DNA of 64,000 nucleotides from Takashimella koratensis (GCA_003116875.1 BCKT01000001.1:2537486-2601485), one strand, 5' to 3'; positions 9,717 to 21,912 are shown, counted from the first letter of the stretch. Numbers and translations are program-made. The notes: generated by a model from the sequence alone, not told the origin.

Positions 9717-10800
9717 CTAGAAAATAACGTCCTCGTCCTTGCCCTCGTCCAGCATATCGCCACCGCCTCCCGCCCCACCCCCGACGCCGTCGTCGCCGTG
9801 CAGTTTCCCACCGCTCGCCTCGACATCGTCGTTGGCAGCCTTCCTCGTGTTCTGGCTAGCCTCGGCGTCACGCTTCTTCTTGCCCTGGACTTTCTTCAAG
9901 CGGAAGAACTCCTCACTGAAGGAGGGCCAAGTTGTCAGCATGTAGGAAAGTCGAAAGGATGATTGGGGTATGCAGAGGGAGACGCACCGATCCATTTCGT
10001 CGAGCTCAGAGTTGATGTACTTGATAGTGTTGTCGAGACGCGGAATGATAACGTGCTCGATAGCGTTGACACGACGATTAGTCGCTCGGATGACCTCGTC
10101 GAGGATGGTGAAAGCGGTCTGTGTACCGGGTCAGCGTAATAAGCTTTGGTGTGGAACGTGCAACCAAAGGATCACTTACCTGGAGCGAAGCAAGCTCAAC
10201 GAGCGTGCCTACTGCCTTGACATAGGTGTCTCTACATTTCTGGATCTGTTGTCCACCGCGACTCAGACCGGTCAAGTTGAAGTCTGCATCAGGAATGATC
10301 ACGATTGTCAACGTGTCGCTCCTTGACCCCGGAATGTTCCCAGCTCACCATTGGAGTCTTTGCTCTTGACGCCCTCGAACGCCGGGAGGACGACACCGGA
10401 CACGTTCTCCTGCTTAGACTGAACAGTGTACGTGGCCCGCTTGACACTCTCCTGCACTTGGTAACCGATATCGCCCGCGGTGTAGGTGACTTCGGCGAGG
10501 GAGAAGGATGCGAGCTGAAGGACTCGGCCCATCAGTCGTTTTGCCTCGTCGACCTTACGCAAGATGGTGCGGAATCGAGTGGTGAGTGCGTCACGCTTCT
10601 TGGCGAGTAGAGAGTGACCGGTCTGCGCGCCCTTGAGTCGTTGCTTGGTGAGGGTGAGGTTCATCCGCGTGGGGCTAGAGGGGTAGAGTGTTAGCATACG
10701 CACAGGACGTCGGAGCGGTGAAAGCGAATGCAAGCAGCGAGCAGGCCGGGGATGTGAGAGATACGCACAAGATTGCCTCCCTGGGACCTGTTCCGGACAT
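9717..10800 (-). CDS. VMA8: V-type ATPase subunit D
   Basis: Five exons: 10769-10800, 10349-10674, 10180-10283, 9988-10118 and 9717-9915, giving 263 residues. All junctions are GT-AG and keep phase. Subunit D forms the central rotor shaft of the V1 sector and couples ATP hydrolysis to proton pumping at the vacuole. The N-terminus reads [17 protein letters not shown], close to the family's IFPSRM start; then [21 protein letters not shown], the long helix [17 protein letters not shown], and the C-terminal helix [15 protein letters not shown]. This antiparallel coiled-coil layout is diagnostic. The tail after residue 220 is Gly/Asp-rich and more variable. It shares a 246-bp divergent promoter region with SPT8. 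Symbol by family recognition. Confidence 0.93.
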
Positions 10801-11046
10801 GCTGGGCTATGTTATGAGGTGGTTGTAGCCTTTGGAGTTCGGTTGAGATGGTGAGATGGTGGATGAGGTAGAGGTGGGAGGTGAAGTGGTGATATGGTCG
10901 TCGGCGGTATTCAGGAACGGACCCATCGCGGACGCTTTTTTTTCCAGTCCCCGTACCATACTACATCTACCTTGCTCTATACCATCCACCCATACCACAT
11001 CCATCTTGACCCAGCCGAGGCTGCATGCATCGACAGCTCAGCGAGG
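10801..11046. promoter_or_regulatory. Divergent promoter region, VMA8 / SPT8
   Basis: 246 bp separate the two start codons. There is a poly-T stretch near 10937 and no clear TATA box, as expected of housekeeping promoters. Confidence 0.6.
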
Positions 11047-13810
11047 ATGAGAAGCGACGACGAAGAGGAACAGTATGATGAAGACGAGGTGAGTCGATGG
11101 CTGTTGGATGTCTTGTTGTAAAGCGTCAATTAGCTAACGATTCCGCTTGGCAGGAAGTACAAGATGAGGACGAGTAGGTTTTGCCATCGCGCGCGACAGA
11201 GCTCGTCGAGTCAAGCTGACGAGTGATTTCTTCTTCTTTCTGTCTACTAGGGACGAGGAGGATATCCAAGAGGAAGACAACGCCGATGTCGATGTAGATA
11301 GCGAAGTGGACGACGATGGCGAGGGAGATGGAGATGATGACGGGGACGGCGATGGGGATGGAGACAACGATGTGGATGTGGATGGTGACGGAGACGGAGA
11401 TGGCGACGAGGACGAGGATGAAGAAGACGAAGACGAAGATGAGGAGGATGAAGATGAGGATGAGGACGATGACGATGATGGGAGCGAAGATGATGACGAC
11501 GACATGGATATTGACGGTGAAGAGGGTGAGCAACAAAGACATTGGATGTCATTCACATCACTGATCTCTGCTCAGTGTCCACAGAGCCATCTCAATCCTC
11601 TCCCAAGCTGCCTCAATCACCACCAAAAGAAGAGCTACCGGCACACCTCAAACGGCGACAAACCATCCTTCTCCCCGCCTACCCTCCTAGCCACCTAGTC
11701 ACCACGCCATCCTTCTCCCCAACCATCGAGGCGGCTGTCGGTATCCCGCTCCCGTCGGCTGTCCACTCTCTCGCGTCCACCGCATGCCTCTCGTATCTCC
11801 TCACTGGCTCACAGGACGGTTACGTCCGGTGTTACGACTTCTGGTCGAGCGTCAACGGCGCGCAATTGATGACGGCTCAACAACGGACGGTCGTCGGTCT
11901 AGGTGAAGGCGTGAACAAAGCGGGAATAGGGCGGGGATGGTGGAGCTGTGAAGTTGACGCGATGGAGAATGGAGTCGTGGTTGGAAGAAAGTCGGAGCCA
12001 GTGTTCAGCTTGGCATGTGAGGGAGACGGTCTGTGGGCGCTCTCAGGAACTCAGGTGAGTGAAGCGAGCTGGGAGAGGTCGATACGGATGAGCTTAGCTT
12101 ATATCTCTTCAGTCTGGACCGATCAATCTCTACACCTTGCGGCATTCCCCAGGGACGCTGGTCGCTTCGCTCAAGGGGCATAGCAACGTTGTCTCTTGCC
12201 TGACGCTGTTGTCCGATGAGAAAAGTCTGCTGAGTGGATCGTGGGACGGAACTGTCAAGGTGAGCCTCCTCGTCTGCTCTGCTGGTCACCATTTTCTCGC
12301 TGACAAGCCTAATAGGAGTGGGATTTGAATACTGGCCAAGTCATCCGCGGGTACCCTACCCATGGCGCCCAACTATCCTCTGTCGCCCTTCGCCCCAACG
12401 CTCCACCCTCTTCACCCTCTCCATCCCCCCACGCCGACGGCCCTCACGTTTCCGTCTCTGTCGGTCCAGACTTCTTCGACCGCTCCGAAGCTGAGGCCGA
12501 AGCCGAGACCGAAGCTGGAATCGAGTTAGACTTAGACGCAGGACCAGAAAGCGGCAAGGCGGAACCAGGTGCGGTTGGGTCTCCATCATCAGCACCGCAA
12601 TCGTCCACCCTGGCAGACGAGTCAGCGGTCGCTGCTGCGACGGACCTGTCAGGAGAAACTACCGATGCCAAACCCGCCCCCGAGTCTATGACAGTAGACG
12701 AGGACCCCAAATCGCCTGAATCCTACGACCCGTTGTTTGATGACGACGACGGAGAGGGCAACGGCATCCTCGACAGCTTAGGCGACTTGCCCCCTCTCCC
12801 GTCGTCAGCTGATCCCGCCTCAAACCTTGCCCTCCCTTCCTCGACCGCCGACGCCAACGGGTCTGTCAAGACGGAAAAGCCAAGTTTAGCCCTCGCACTT
12901 CCAGGCATGCCGAAACCCAGCACAACACTCACCCCAACCGCGAACGGTACCGCTACGATCCTCCCATCTGCGGTTCAGGCCTCCTCTAGCTCGTCCACAC
13001 CCACGCCTCGCTTATTCAATCCAGTGCAAACGACCACAGGACGGGAGGCCGCCGCAAACATCCCATTATTGAGCCCAACAACATTTCGATCCTTTTCCGA
13101 TGACGTATTCTTGACAAGCTCAATGGACGGACAGGTCGTTTTAATCGATCGCCGAGTACCGACATATGAGATTGATGGGAGGTTAGAAGGTGTGGGTCGA
13201 TTGATGCCGAAAGAACGAGCACCGCCATGGTGCATGTCTGTAAGTCTATCTGCCTATCTGGATCGACTCCAGGTGATTGATTGACGCGCTAACCTCACAA
13301 CTCAAGGCTTGCTGGTCAGGAAACGGAACCCAGGTTTTGGCAGGTCGACGAAATGGAACTGTTGATATCTGGGACGTCCGTCGAGGGTCATCATCGACCG
13401 CGCCGAGCGTGTTGCGCACACTTCGTACGCCCTCCGAGTCTGGTCCGATCAGCTGTGTTGTCGCCTTGCATGATGGTAGACATGTTGCGACGTGAGTGAG
13501 ACTCGACTTGGTATTCTCTGTCCTGACGTTTGACGTACGCTGACAATACTGGCCTACCTGCCTGCCCAAATACAGTGCGTCGCAAGATAACATTCGATTG
13601 TGGAACACGGCCGAGTGTTTTGTTCCGGAAGTTTCAATGAAGAAGAGCAAGTCTCGACCACCGTTCAAGATCATCGCAGGTCACCATGGTGGGACTATCT
13701 CATCGATGATCATCGATCCAACATGTCGTTTCTTGATGACGGCCAGCGGAGACAGAGGATGGTCAGGCGAAAGCACAAAAGTCGTTCTCATACACGAGAT
13801 CAAATGGTGA
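11047..13810 (+). CDS. SPT8: SAGA coactivator subunit Spt8, WD40 protein
   Basis: Eight exons: 11047-11088, 11154-11173 (a 20-nt exon), 11251-11525, 11576-12054, 12113-12259, 12316-13239, 13307-13491 and 13576-13810; 768 residues. The first 110 residues are almost wholly Asp/Glu, the hallmark of Spt8. WD40-type repeats follow (LLTGSQDGYVRCYDFWS, LKGHSN..LLSGSWDGTVKEWDLNTG, FLTSSMDGQVVLIDRR, VLAGRRNGTVDIWDVRRG, ASQDNIRLWNT, LMTASGDRG). A disordered Ser/Pro/Asp insert of about 220 residues lies between the second and third (roughly residues 345-560). Spt8 helps SAGA deliver TBP to promoters in the nucleus. The alternative is another acidic WD40 protein, but repeat order and the acidic start fit Spt8 well. 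Confidence 0.82.
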
Positions 13811-14315
13811 TTATCGTTATCGACTCTAGGCCATAACACTATCTTGCCGGTTGAACCGCTACTCTCTAAATAGGCTTGAGTCCTCTTCGGAGTTATTCTA
13901 TAACTCATTCTCCAACTCATTTGCGCACTCCTAGCTTTGTGTCAGAGCCCTTATGCATGGCATTGTATTCGTTTATAAACAAAGCTGTGTAAACGGTACG
14001 AACGCTATACTGTACCATGCGCCCTCCTTCAATCTCCGACCTCTGACCAAAGCCCTCCCTCCTGCAAAAGCTTGCCCCAATGCCGACTCCCAACTAAGAA
14101 ATTGAAACGAAAAAGCGAATGCTGGACATGTAGAAGATCAGGGGCTCATTCAACGAACATGTTCTCGAATCAAGAGATCCGCGATCACTTACCTTTTCTC
14201 TCCCCTCAGTAGAGCAGTGCGACGCAAGTCTGACTTCTCCTTCAAGCAAGGAGCTCAAAGTGTGTATAAAACAGACTGTCCATTCCGTAACACCTCAAAG
14301 CTCCCCGCTCGTTGT
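13811..14315. other. Intergenic, convergent
   Basis: Downstream flanks of SPT8 and the small-W gene at 14316. No gene, RNA gene or repeat seen. Confidence 0.5.
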
Positions 14316-14744
14316 TCAAACTGACTTGAGCGTTATGTGGAAACTCCACCTCTCGCCGTCCTCGCTAAATTTGGCGTCTGAGGCTTGCAGCGTCCATCCC
14401 TCGTCTTCAGCCGAGTGCTCGGTATCAAAATTGTACTGAGTCTCCGGATGCTTCAGTAGTAGACTACCGGCAGTGATCCCTTGGAAGACAACGTCCTCAG
14501 TATACGCTTGAAGACGGTTAGGTCCATCGAATCTCGATGCCCATTCGCTCAAAGTGGCCAGTTGACCCTTGGGCACGGAGAATGTGAACACCGTCGAAGT
14601 GTGATCGGAATTGATCGACTTGGAGACCTCCAAACCTTCTGAAATAAAGTTTCCCCATACAGCCTCCATCTGCTTGATAAGCTCTGAAAAGACTTCTCTG
14701 GGTTCGTCTGCAACGCCCTCGTTAGCCGGCTGTGCGGGGTTCAT
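14316..14744 (-). CDS. Small-W family orphan protein, left array copy 1
   Basis: An intronless 142-residue acidic protein. Layout: short disordered start, a helix (VFSELIKQMEAVWGNF), a beta-type segment STVFTFSVPKGQLATL, a middle region, and a C-terminal block GWTLQASDAKFSEDGERW. The closing pattern (aromatic plus alternating hydrophobics, a charged turn, then W and a final strand FHITLKSV) recurs in all small-W genes of the window. A TATA-like element lies about 110 bp upstream. No signal peptide or membrane segment. Function unknown. Confidence 0.72.
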   Translation of the reverse strand: MNPAQPANEGVADEPREVFSELIKQMEAVWGNFISEGLEVSKSINSDHTSTVFTFSVPKGQLATLSEWASRFDGPNRLQAYTEDVVFQGITAGSLLLKHPETQYNFDTEHSAEDEGWTLQASDAKFSEDGERWSFHITLKSV

Positions 14745-15325
14745 GTTGTGTTCAAATCAGGTGGTCTGCTGTGAAGATATCAACGAGAGAGAAGTAGAAG
14801 TATGGGTCAGCTTCGAGTGAGTATATGTGGGGAGAAACAATGAGGGTTGGGGTTTATAAGGAATGGGTAGCCGCAATGCTCGGCAACTAAGACGAAGGCT
14901 GCTCGGAGTCAACTTCGGCAAGTCGGCATCCGGACTTGTAAAGTAAGAGATAGGTAAAAGGATTTCAAGCCAAAAACCGCTCACTCCGCTGAAAAAACCG
15001 AGACTCTGTCTCCGACTCGGTCATAGCTTGAAGACTTCTTTTGTTCACCGTCAAGTCGGGATTTTCAAAAGTATGAGCAGCGGCGGGTTGTATCCTAAGT
15101 CAACGGATGGTTCACAAAGCAAGGACTAGGTGAGCCTCTGCGCGGAGTGTTCACGGTCTCTCAGCCCGAGACGGTGAATCGAAGCCTCGTTGTCGGACTC
15201 TTCAGCTCTCGAACGAACGAGCACGTAGGTAGAGGTGACATTTGTACTGCATGATATTGCCAACAGAACTCCCCACCTGGGATCTACCCATTCACCTAAC
15301 CTACTTTGGGAGCCTAGCCTTGCAA
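14745..15325. other. Intergenic within the left small-W array
   Basis: Contains the TATA-like element at 14853 and otherwise no recognisable gene. Confidence 0.45.
14853..14859 (-). promoter_or_regulatory. Putative TATA element
   Basis: On the - strand TTATAAACC, about 110-115 bp before the ATG at 14744. Confidence 0.5.
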
Positions 15326-15892
15326 TCAAGCGTTAAGACCGGAGACGTTGGAATTAGCACCTTGGTCCGACCGAACGGTCAAAGTGAACATCCACCCTGA
15401 CTTGTCCTCATTAAAGTGGGGATTCGTCCTCTCCAACTTCCATCCTGGCCTTCCTACTCTCTTATACTCCTCCGGCTGGATCCCATCAGTCCTGAGATCC
15501 TCCCCATCCTGAACACTATCAACAACCATATTCTCCATATCCTCAAAAACCAGGTTCTCATCACTTTCACGTTGGTGTCGGCCACCACGGGCGATGATTG
15601 CCGGGAAATCTTGGGTCTTGACCACGATGATGAAGGATTGGTAAGTGGTAGACTGGGAGAGGTCTCCGATTTGCTCGAATGTGAATGCGCTAGAGGGCGC
15701 GGACTCGGTCTCGCTTCGAGGATCAACGGGCCGCTCAAAGTGCTCCAAGATAGAGAGGAGCTGATTCACTGTGGTCTGAACAGAAACGCCTATGGAAGAT
15801 GGAGGTGGGAGACCGTTGCCATTGTTAGGAACGTCAGCGGAGTCCCTGCCATCTCGACCGTCTTCAGAACCGTTGTCATTGAAAAAGGGCAT
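15326..15892 (-). CDS. Small-W family orphan protein, left array copy 2
   Basis: An intronless 188-residue protein; the ATG at 15892 is preferred to 16051 because a TATAAAAG lies at 15984-15991, inside the longer frame. An acidic, Asp/Gly/Asn-rich N-terminus is followed by a helix (TVNQLLSILEHF), then SFIIVVKTQDFPAIIARG and the closing block GWKLERTNPHFNEDKSGW. The VVKT.D.PAI.ARG motif is shared with the next gene (16443) and marks the two as a pair. No signal peptide. Function unknown. Confidence 0.75.
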   Translation of the reverse strand: MPFFNDNGSEDGRDGRDSADVPNNGNGLPPPSSIGVSVQTTVNQLLSILEHFERPVDPRSETESAPSSAFTFEQIGDLSQSTTYQSFIIVVKTQDFPAIIARGGRHQRESDENLVFEDMENMVVDSVQDGEDLRTDGIQPEEYKRVGRPGWKLERTNPHFNEDKSGWMFTLTVRSDQGANSNVSGLNA

Positions 15893-16442
15893 TGTGATTG
15901 CTGTACTGATTTGTTGTTTGAGTGTTGTTGGTCGATGAGTGAGGTAGTGCGAAAGAGACGGAGTAGATGAGGACGTGGGCTGTCTTTTATATCTCTCATA
16001 AAGACTAAAAGCTCTTCGGGAATAGCGTGGTAGGGAACGCAAGTCGGGCATCTTTGAAGCTCAGCAATCGCCGACGCCGGTGCGGTGTTCTCGGGCATGA
16101 TAAAGTCTTGTGCTATTGTTCAGAACCATTAGACCCCATGCCGAGTGGCCGATACACCGACATTATACTTGCAAATCAAAGGTTACCTTCGGGTACTATT
16201 TCAAGAACTAGAAAGGAAGGGGTGATGCCAATGCCTGAAGAAAAGACCGGTATCGGAGAAGGGGGGAGCTGCCCGAGACTTCACGAGTACTAACGAGGCC
16301 GCGATGCCAGTTGTATCGTGCTGAACACTCAGTCCCCTTCCAAAGGACGTACAAATGTGAGCAGGTGACCCCGGGTTTTGGCCGTTTGGATCGGCACAAC
16401 CCATGTGAAGAACACGACCAGACTGGAATCGTGATACATGAT
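15893..16442. other. Intergenic within the left small-W array
   Basis: Promoter of copy 2 and 3' flank of copy 3. No gene seen. Confidence 0.45.
15984..15991 (-). promoter_or_regulatory. Putative TATA box TATAAAAG
   Basis: On the - strand GATATAAAAGACAG, about 92-99 bp before the ATG at 15892. The neighbouring gene has nearly the same string, ATATAAAAGGCAG. Confidence 0.65.
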
Positions 16443-16991
16443 CTAGACTACGAAAGTAGTCCTCGACTTTGAATCGGAATCACAGCTTCTCTTAATACTC
16501 GTATGAACTAACACTCGCTCAGAATACTCGGTGCGAAGGGAACGCAGAAGACCAAGGGCGTCTCCACAGGCGTCAGGTGTCGGTAAGGTAGCGGTGACGG
16601 TGAGCTTGAAGTGAAATTCCTCTTTGGTATCATCGTCGTCAAATTTGGCGTCTGACGTTGCGAGTGTCCAACCAGTCTCACTAGTGGAGTCTCCATAGAC
16701 CGACCCGCGGTAGACAAAAGCCGTATTGCCTTCATCGACGCAGTGAGTGATAAAGTCGTTCATGCTCTGCATGGTCTCATTCGAGTTGGTATAAGCCTTA
16801 CCGCGAGCGACGATCGCAGGGAGGTCGACAGTCTTGACGACGACTACGAAGGACGCTTGGGTGTCAGTCGGTAGCCCAACTTGGTCGAACAGGAAGGCGT
16901 CGGGTCCAGCAATCTGGTCAGCGGCACTGTAACTCGTCGGTGAGTTGAAGTGGTCAAGAACATCGTTAAGGCTGTCTGTGCAGGAGGACAT
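16443..16991 (-). CDS. Small-W family orphan protein, left array copy 3
   Basis: An intronless 182-residue acidic protein beginning MSSCTDSLNDVLDHFNSP. It has the paired motif SFVVVVKTVDLPAIVARG (as in the gene at 15326), a helix (METMQ-type region around MQSMNDFITHCVDEG), and the closing block GWTLATSDAKFDDDDTKEEF, nearly the same as GWTLQASDAKF in the gene at 14316. This copy therefore links all three left-array genes. About 45 residues extend beyond the closing strand. A TATAAAAG lies about 104-111 bp upstream. No signal peptide or membrane segment. Function unknown. Confidence 0.75.
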   Translation of the reverse strand: MSSCTDSLNDVLDHFNSPTSYSAADQIAGPDAFLFDQVGLPTDTQASFVVVVKTVDLPAIVARGKAYTNSNETMQSMNDFITHCVDEGNTAFVYRGSVYGDSTSETGWTLATSDAKFDDDDTKEEFHFKLTVTATLPTPDACGDALGLLRSLRTEYSERVLVHTSIKRSCDSDSKSRTTFVV

Positions 16992-17094
16992 TGTTTATCA
17001 ATTGGTTTGGTTTAGAAGCTGCCTTATGAGTTGGTTGGTTGGTTTGAAGCTGGGGATTGGTTGTTGTGGAAAAACGAACGATCACTTGGTCTGC

Positions 17095-17102
17095 CTTTTA
17101 TA
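17095..17102 (-). promoter_or_regulatory. Putative TATA box TATAAAAG
   Basis: On the - strand ATATAAAAGGCAG, about 104-111 bp before the ATG at 16991; matches the element of the gene at 15326. Confidence 0.65.
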
Positions 17103-20100
17103 TTTTTCAGAGGAGATCAGATCGAGCGAGATTGATAGACCATACGAATGGGAAGTTCCCACGGACAGAGTGTCCATGTCGGACCGGCCAAAGTCACATA
17201 AAAGGACTAGACAGTCGGGCGTGATCACATGTGCAGGTTCTCTTATACCTGACTTGCTCTTAACCAGGGGACAATGGACTCTTGAGAGTCTCTCACGGCG
17301 GAGAGGTTATATATCGCCGCCGGCCAACAAGACAAACAAAGGCCTTAGTTGGCCGCGAGCACATATCCAGATCCACTCCCTTGTAAAATTGTTTGGTCCC
17401 ACGCCGATAACAACGGACTTTTGAGTTGCATGTGATATCGAGATGAAAGGAAAGTCTGCGGGGGCAACTGTATAGTGTAGCCGACACGTAAACAGTTGAT
17501 GAGGAGGTGAAAGGAAGTGAAGGGAGTGACGTTTGAACCCCGATTTGCCCGTTCGCCGATTCGCCGATACTAAGATTGCAGTGGAGAGCGGCCAACAGGC
17601 TCCGGATCGGGGGAGACGACCGCTTTCAGCAAATGGGAGTTGCGGAGCGTAATGTAGAGCCCGGGTATGGGCGACAGTGGTGGGCGGGGGAACGGTCAAC
17701 GGCAAACGGCGAACTATCGAAAGTCCACACGGAACAGCACGGGAAGACTTGAAGAGCGAGTTGGCCGGTCGGAGTCGGCTGTGGAGAGTGCGATTCTTCC
17801 TCTGTCATGATCCGATGCTCGATAACAAGGGTAGGAGCGATTTTGGGAGGGGATGAACGGCTTGAGCAGACAAAGTGAGCTTATCAGCGGTTCAGAGTCA
17901 GTTTCAAAGTCAGTCTCTATCTCCTCTCGTAAACGGACGCTCAACACTCGATATCGTTCAACTCGTCAACTTGTAGAGTGTTATCACTGCTATCAAGGAC
18001 GGAAGACGGTGCGCATTCAACTTGAATCCGCACCAGCTTGTCTGCCGGATCTTTTCACCCTGAGCGACCGACCCGGTACCTCGCTTGTCCCTTGCAGGCT
18101 CAGTACGCTGGTCGCAAGACCACTTTGACGAAGCATGGGATTTGTCCAATTCTCACGATGGAATGACGAAGATCTGGGAAAAAAAAAGGCGGGACCGTTG
18201 CATCCGCTGGAACGAGGAAGAAGGGGAGAGGAAGAGAGAAGAGAAAAGAGACGAGGAATCAGGTGGCGGTGCTCACTTTTATCATCGGAAAGGTAAAAGT
18301 TTCGGTGGTCGTTCCTTTCCCGCTTGGAGGGGATCGAGAAGCTTGAGGGACAGAAGTTGCATGTAGGCTGTTCTTTCTTGGGTTCGCTTGCTATATATGG
18401 GCTGAATATATGGGCCGACGACTATCTTTGGCTGGCAAGTATATCGAGCAGGACCGAATCGCAAGAGACTATACCTAAAACGAGTGAAACCTGCATGTGA
18501 ATAGCCAGGTCGTTGGGTTTGCGTCTGCGTCAACCTGCGGGAATGATATGTCGTAAGCGACACAAAGGTTTTACTCTAGTCCCCCTTGCCTCGGCACCAA
18601 CTCTCTGCAGCTTGCGTGCACGATACGGTAGTCCAGGATTTCACCGGCCTCTTCCGTCCCCCTCCCCCCGATCCACCCGACCGACGAAGCGGAACCTGTC
18701 GTTCTAGCATCCATCCCAATTTCGTAACTGCGTCTCGTTGCCTAAAAACTCCCGACGGAGGTGCGTATGCATGCGATCTGACCCGCATCCGACCGGCATC
18801 GGCGTGGGAATCAGGCAACGCCTTTGGACTTGAGGCCAACCTTGGGTGTCAAGGGTGATGGTGAAGGCAAGGCGGAAGGAAGAACCTCGATTTTTAAGGG
18901 TTTCATGTCGCATCCTGAAGAGCCTGACGTATCATGCGATGCAGCTTAAAAACCCCGGGTTCCCTGGGGTCTCCAAGCCCAGCCGGTGAGGTAGTTGGTG
19001 CAAAAGCAAGAATTCGCTCACCCTTGCTCACCCGCTGGGTCCCAAGACAGCGTAATAGCGTAGGGCAGACGACGCAGGGAGCGGGTTTCTGGTCCATCGC
19101 ATGGGAAATTTCCGTCAACCAAGAAAGCAAGGGAGCAAGGGAGGAGGGGGGACGGACGAAGGAAGGCGAAAGGGAGCCAAGATGCACGATACACGTTTTT
19201 GTGCGGGAAAAAAAGCCTTGGTGCGATGTTGTACGTGCGGGTGAGGCGGAGGAAGGAGGGGTCGACGCAGGCCGTCGGTTTGAAACGGTACTCTGATGGG
19301 AGAGGAGAGGCCGAAGGGGGTACCTGTCACTGATTTCAAGCAAGCGTCAAGCCTTAGGCTATCACGTTTACTGCAGCAGTAGCCGTTGCAGCGAGATGTT
19401 CCGCATGCATACCCTCGCTCGCAGATGTCATCGGTCGATCCATATCCCCAAACGGGCGATTTCCCTACCCACCTAGCCAAACCCTGCCCTTCGAACCCCC
19501 CTGTCCCCTGGACGCAAGAGTGCTTCGGTGACTGCGGGGAAATGTGCGCTGGGTGGTTGTTTATTTTAGTCAATCCGTGCACCGGTGCGGTCTGGGGGTG
19601 AGGTGAGACCTGCTGCGGGTTTGGGCGATAAAGTCGGTTGCGACTCTGTATGCATGAGATTGTACATTTGAGTAACGACAAAACGACGAGAACGACGACG
19701 ACGACGACAGTGAGCGTGAGATCGTTAACGCAAACCAGACTCGACCTAGTATCCACCCAACCCACCTACTTACGCCAGCATTGTGGAATCGGCGGTGACC
19801 GAGGACTTGTAGCTTTGAGCTGTGCCGCAAGGCACCAGTGTTTCGAGATCGAAAACGTTTTCTAATTCATTACCCACCTCCCACTCTCCCTCCCTCCCTC
19901 CTAACCCCCTACCCACCTCAGCTAGCTAGCTGCTATACCCACACTTGGCATCTCGCTCCGTCTCGACGACGACTGGATTGTCGCTTCTTTGTTGGGTTGT
20001 GTTCGAGTTTGCGGGCCCAAGATAGATCCCAGCCCCTGGGAGACGCACTGCCTCTATACCCCACCCCACCACACCCTTGACGACCCCGAGCGCACAGTGC

Positions 20101-20614
20101 GGGAAAATCCAAAGGAATAAATACAATCGACCACCCAGCGAGCGATCTACCCTACCAATACAATACAACCACACGGACCGAACTCAACCACGACGCTAGT
20201 GCTAGTCCGGCCTCACAGTCACAGTCAAGGCAGAGACAGAGGTAGTCGGACGGTACGATAGTCGTCGTCGGTATCATCGAAGTGATTTGTATCAAAGTAT
20301 CAAACAACACTCGGGCTCATCTACCGAATCGACAACGCGATCCGAGCCACCCCGTGCATAAAGGATAGACGATCTGACAGTGAGTAGAGCGTACAGCATC
20401 CTTGTCGGTTCTGGGCCGGTCTCAAAGGAGTGGGGGTCAAGCGTCCTTGGCTTCCCTTCTCCCTTCTCCCTTCTCCCTTGCTCGTCTCCCTGCATTGCTC
20501 CCCCCTGGCGGGCTCAAACCTATCAACGCGACGCAGCCGGACGACGCAGCAAGGCAGCGTCGTCTGTGCCCCGTGCCAGTGTCCAAAGGGGGCGGTCAGT
20601 GTGTGATGGGCGAG

Positions 20615-20650
20615 GGTGTGGGTGTGGGTGTGGGTGTGGGTGTGGGTGGA
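20615..20650. repeat. GTGTGG hexanucleotide repeat
   Basis: About six tandem copies of GGTGTG inside the putative first leader intron of the BNI4-like gene. Confidence 0.75.
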
Positions 20651-21912
20651 TAGGGACCAGTGTCGTCTGCATTCGGATAACTCTAGCTCGGTCGATAGCT
20701 GACTTGTTCTCTTGCTCTCAGCTCGACGTCAGCTGCTCAAGAGCAACTAACGACCAGCGAGACCTCGACTTCAACCTTGACCCAGCAACGAGACCGAACG
20801 CGGTGACCAGTCTTGGCTCCTGCCCGACCCGCATCCAACACCCGCGAGCCATCACTCAACTAGGTCCACGTTGCCGCCATCACCATCAGTGCAGCCATCA
20901 CCACCACTTGTCCTCTCCTCCCTCGCCCTCGCCCCTCCCGGTCTCAGCGCGTGACTCCCTCCTCCCCTCCCCTCCCCTCCCCTTCCCTCCTCCTCCTCAC
21001 TCTCCCACGCCAACGCCAACGTCGACATCAACACTGCACCCTCCCTCTCCTTGTCTCTTTCCACCTTGCCCTCGACCCAACATCCACCAACACCAAGCCC
21101 ACCACCTACCACCCTACATTCACCAAACCCCGACGCATGTCTGCAGCCCCGGCTCACCCTCGCATTAAACCGCGGCGCACTGTTCCCTTCAGCATCTCCC
21201 TGTCTGACTTACTTTCACCCACCCTCTGTGCGCTAGCTGAGCTAGTCACCCAGTGCCCTTCGACCCGTCTTCTGCTCTTGGCTTCATCCCTGTCCACGCT
21301 CGCTAGACCGTGTCTTGGTAAGTCTCTTCGACTCCCCTCTGCCCCTTCCCACCGACCACCGTCTACAAACCCACCCCCACAACCCCACCACCCCACCTAC
21401 CCAGCCTTTGCCCTCAAAGGGTGCTCCCGCCCTGCAGAACAACGGAGTACGCGTTGGGACCCCTCGCGCGTCCAAGTCAGTCACCAGGTGGAACCGGGTC
21501 GTTCCCAGACTTGGATAAGAGGTTGAGCCTTGTCGGCACGTTGGGGAGTTGAAGATACGCACTGCATGGCACCTTGCACCTTGGTCCCAACCTTGTGTAT
21601 AAGCAAACGTGCTTGTGGTGGAGTGTGGTCCTTTGCTCCCCACCTTTGACCCCGTCTGTTCAATTCAGTCATCAATCTCGCCTCGTCTCTTTGTCCATCC
21701 TCTCTCTTTCCCACTCATCCCATGCTGACTCGCCCCTCTTGCCACTCAAGATAGAGACGTGACCCTATAGACATCTACATTCGCGTGTCTCTCTTGCCGT
21801 CTCATCATCAAACCTTTCCTACCCGTGTCTCAGGTGAGTCCGTCTCCAACCCTCTCGCACAGCTTTTCACTGATGTTTACCCCTCCCTCCTCCCATCAGG
21901 TGTTCTCTCAGT

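Larger units (their letters stand above)
16992..21912. other. Gene-poor 4.9-kb region with the spliced leader of the BNI4-like gene
   Basis: No frame here resembles a protein family or the orphan families. The right part is pyrimidine-rich and has strong splice signals on +: donors GTGAGT at 20380, GTAAGT at 21318 and GTGAGT at 21834, with acceptors such as CTCTCAG near 20720 and CATCAG at 21899. The last pair makes a 66-nt leader intron 13 bp before the ATG. A GTGTGG simple repeat lies at 20615-20650. Roughly 17100-19900 has no feature I can support; it could hold a non-coding transcript or regulatory DNA. Confidence 0.5.

Noticed and set aside
11134..11556. Poly-Ser frame on - opposite SPT8
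   Set aside because: It is the reverse complement of the Asp/Glu-rich SPT8 N-terminus, not a gene.
20380..21168. 262-codon frame on +
   Set aside because: Pyrimidine-rich, starts at a splice donor and contains a GTGTGG repeat; better explained as spliced leader.
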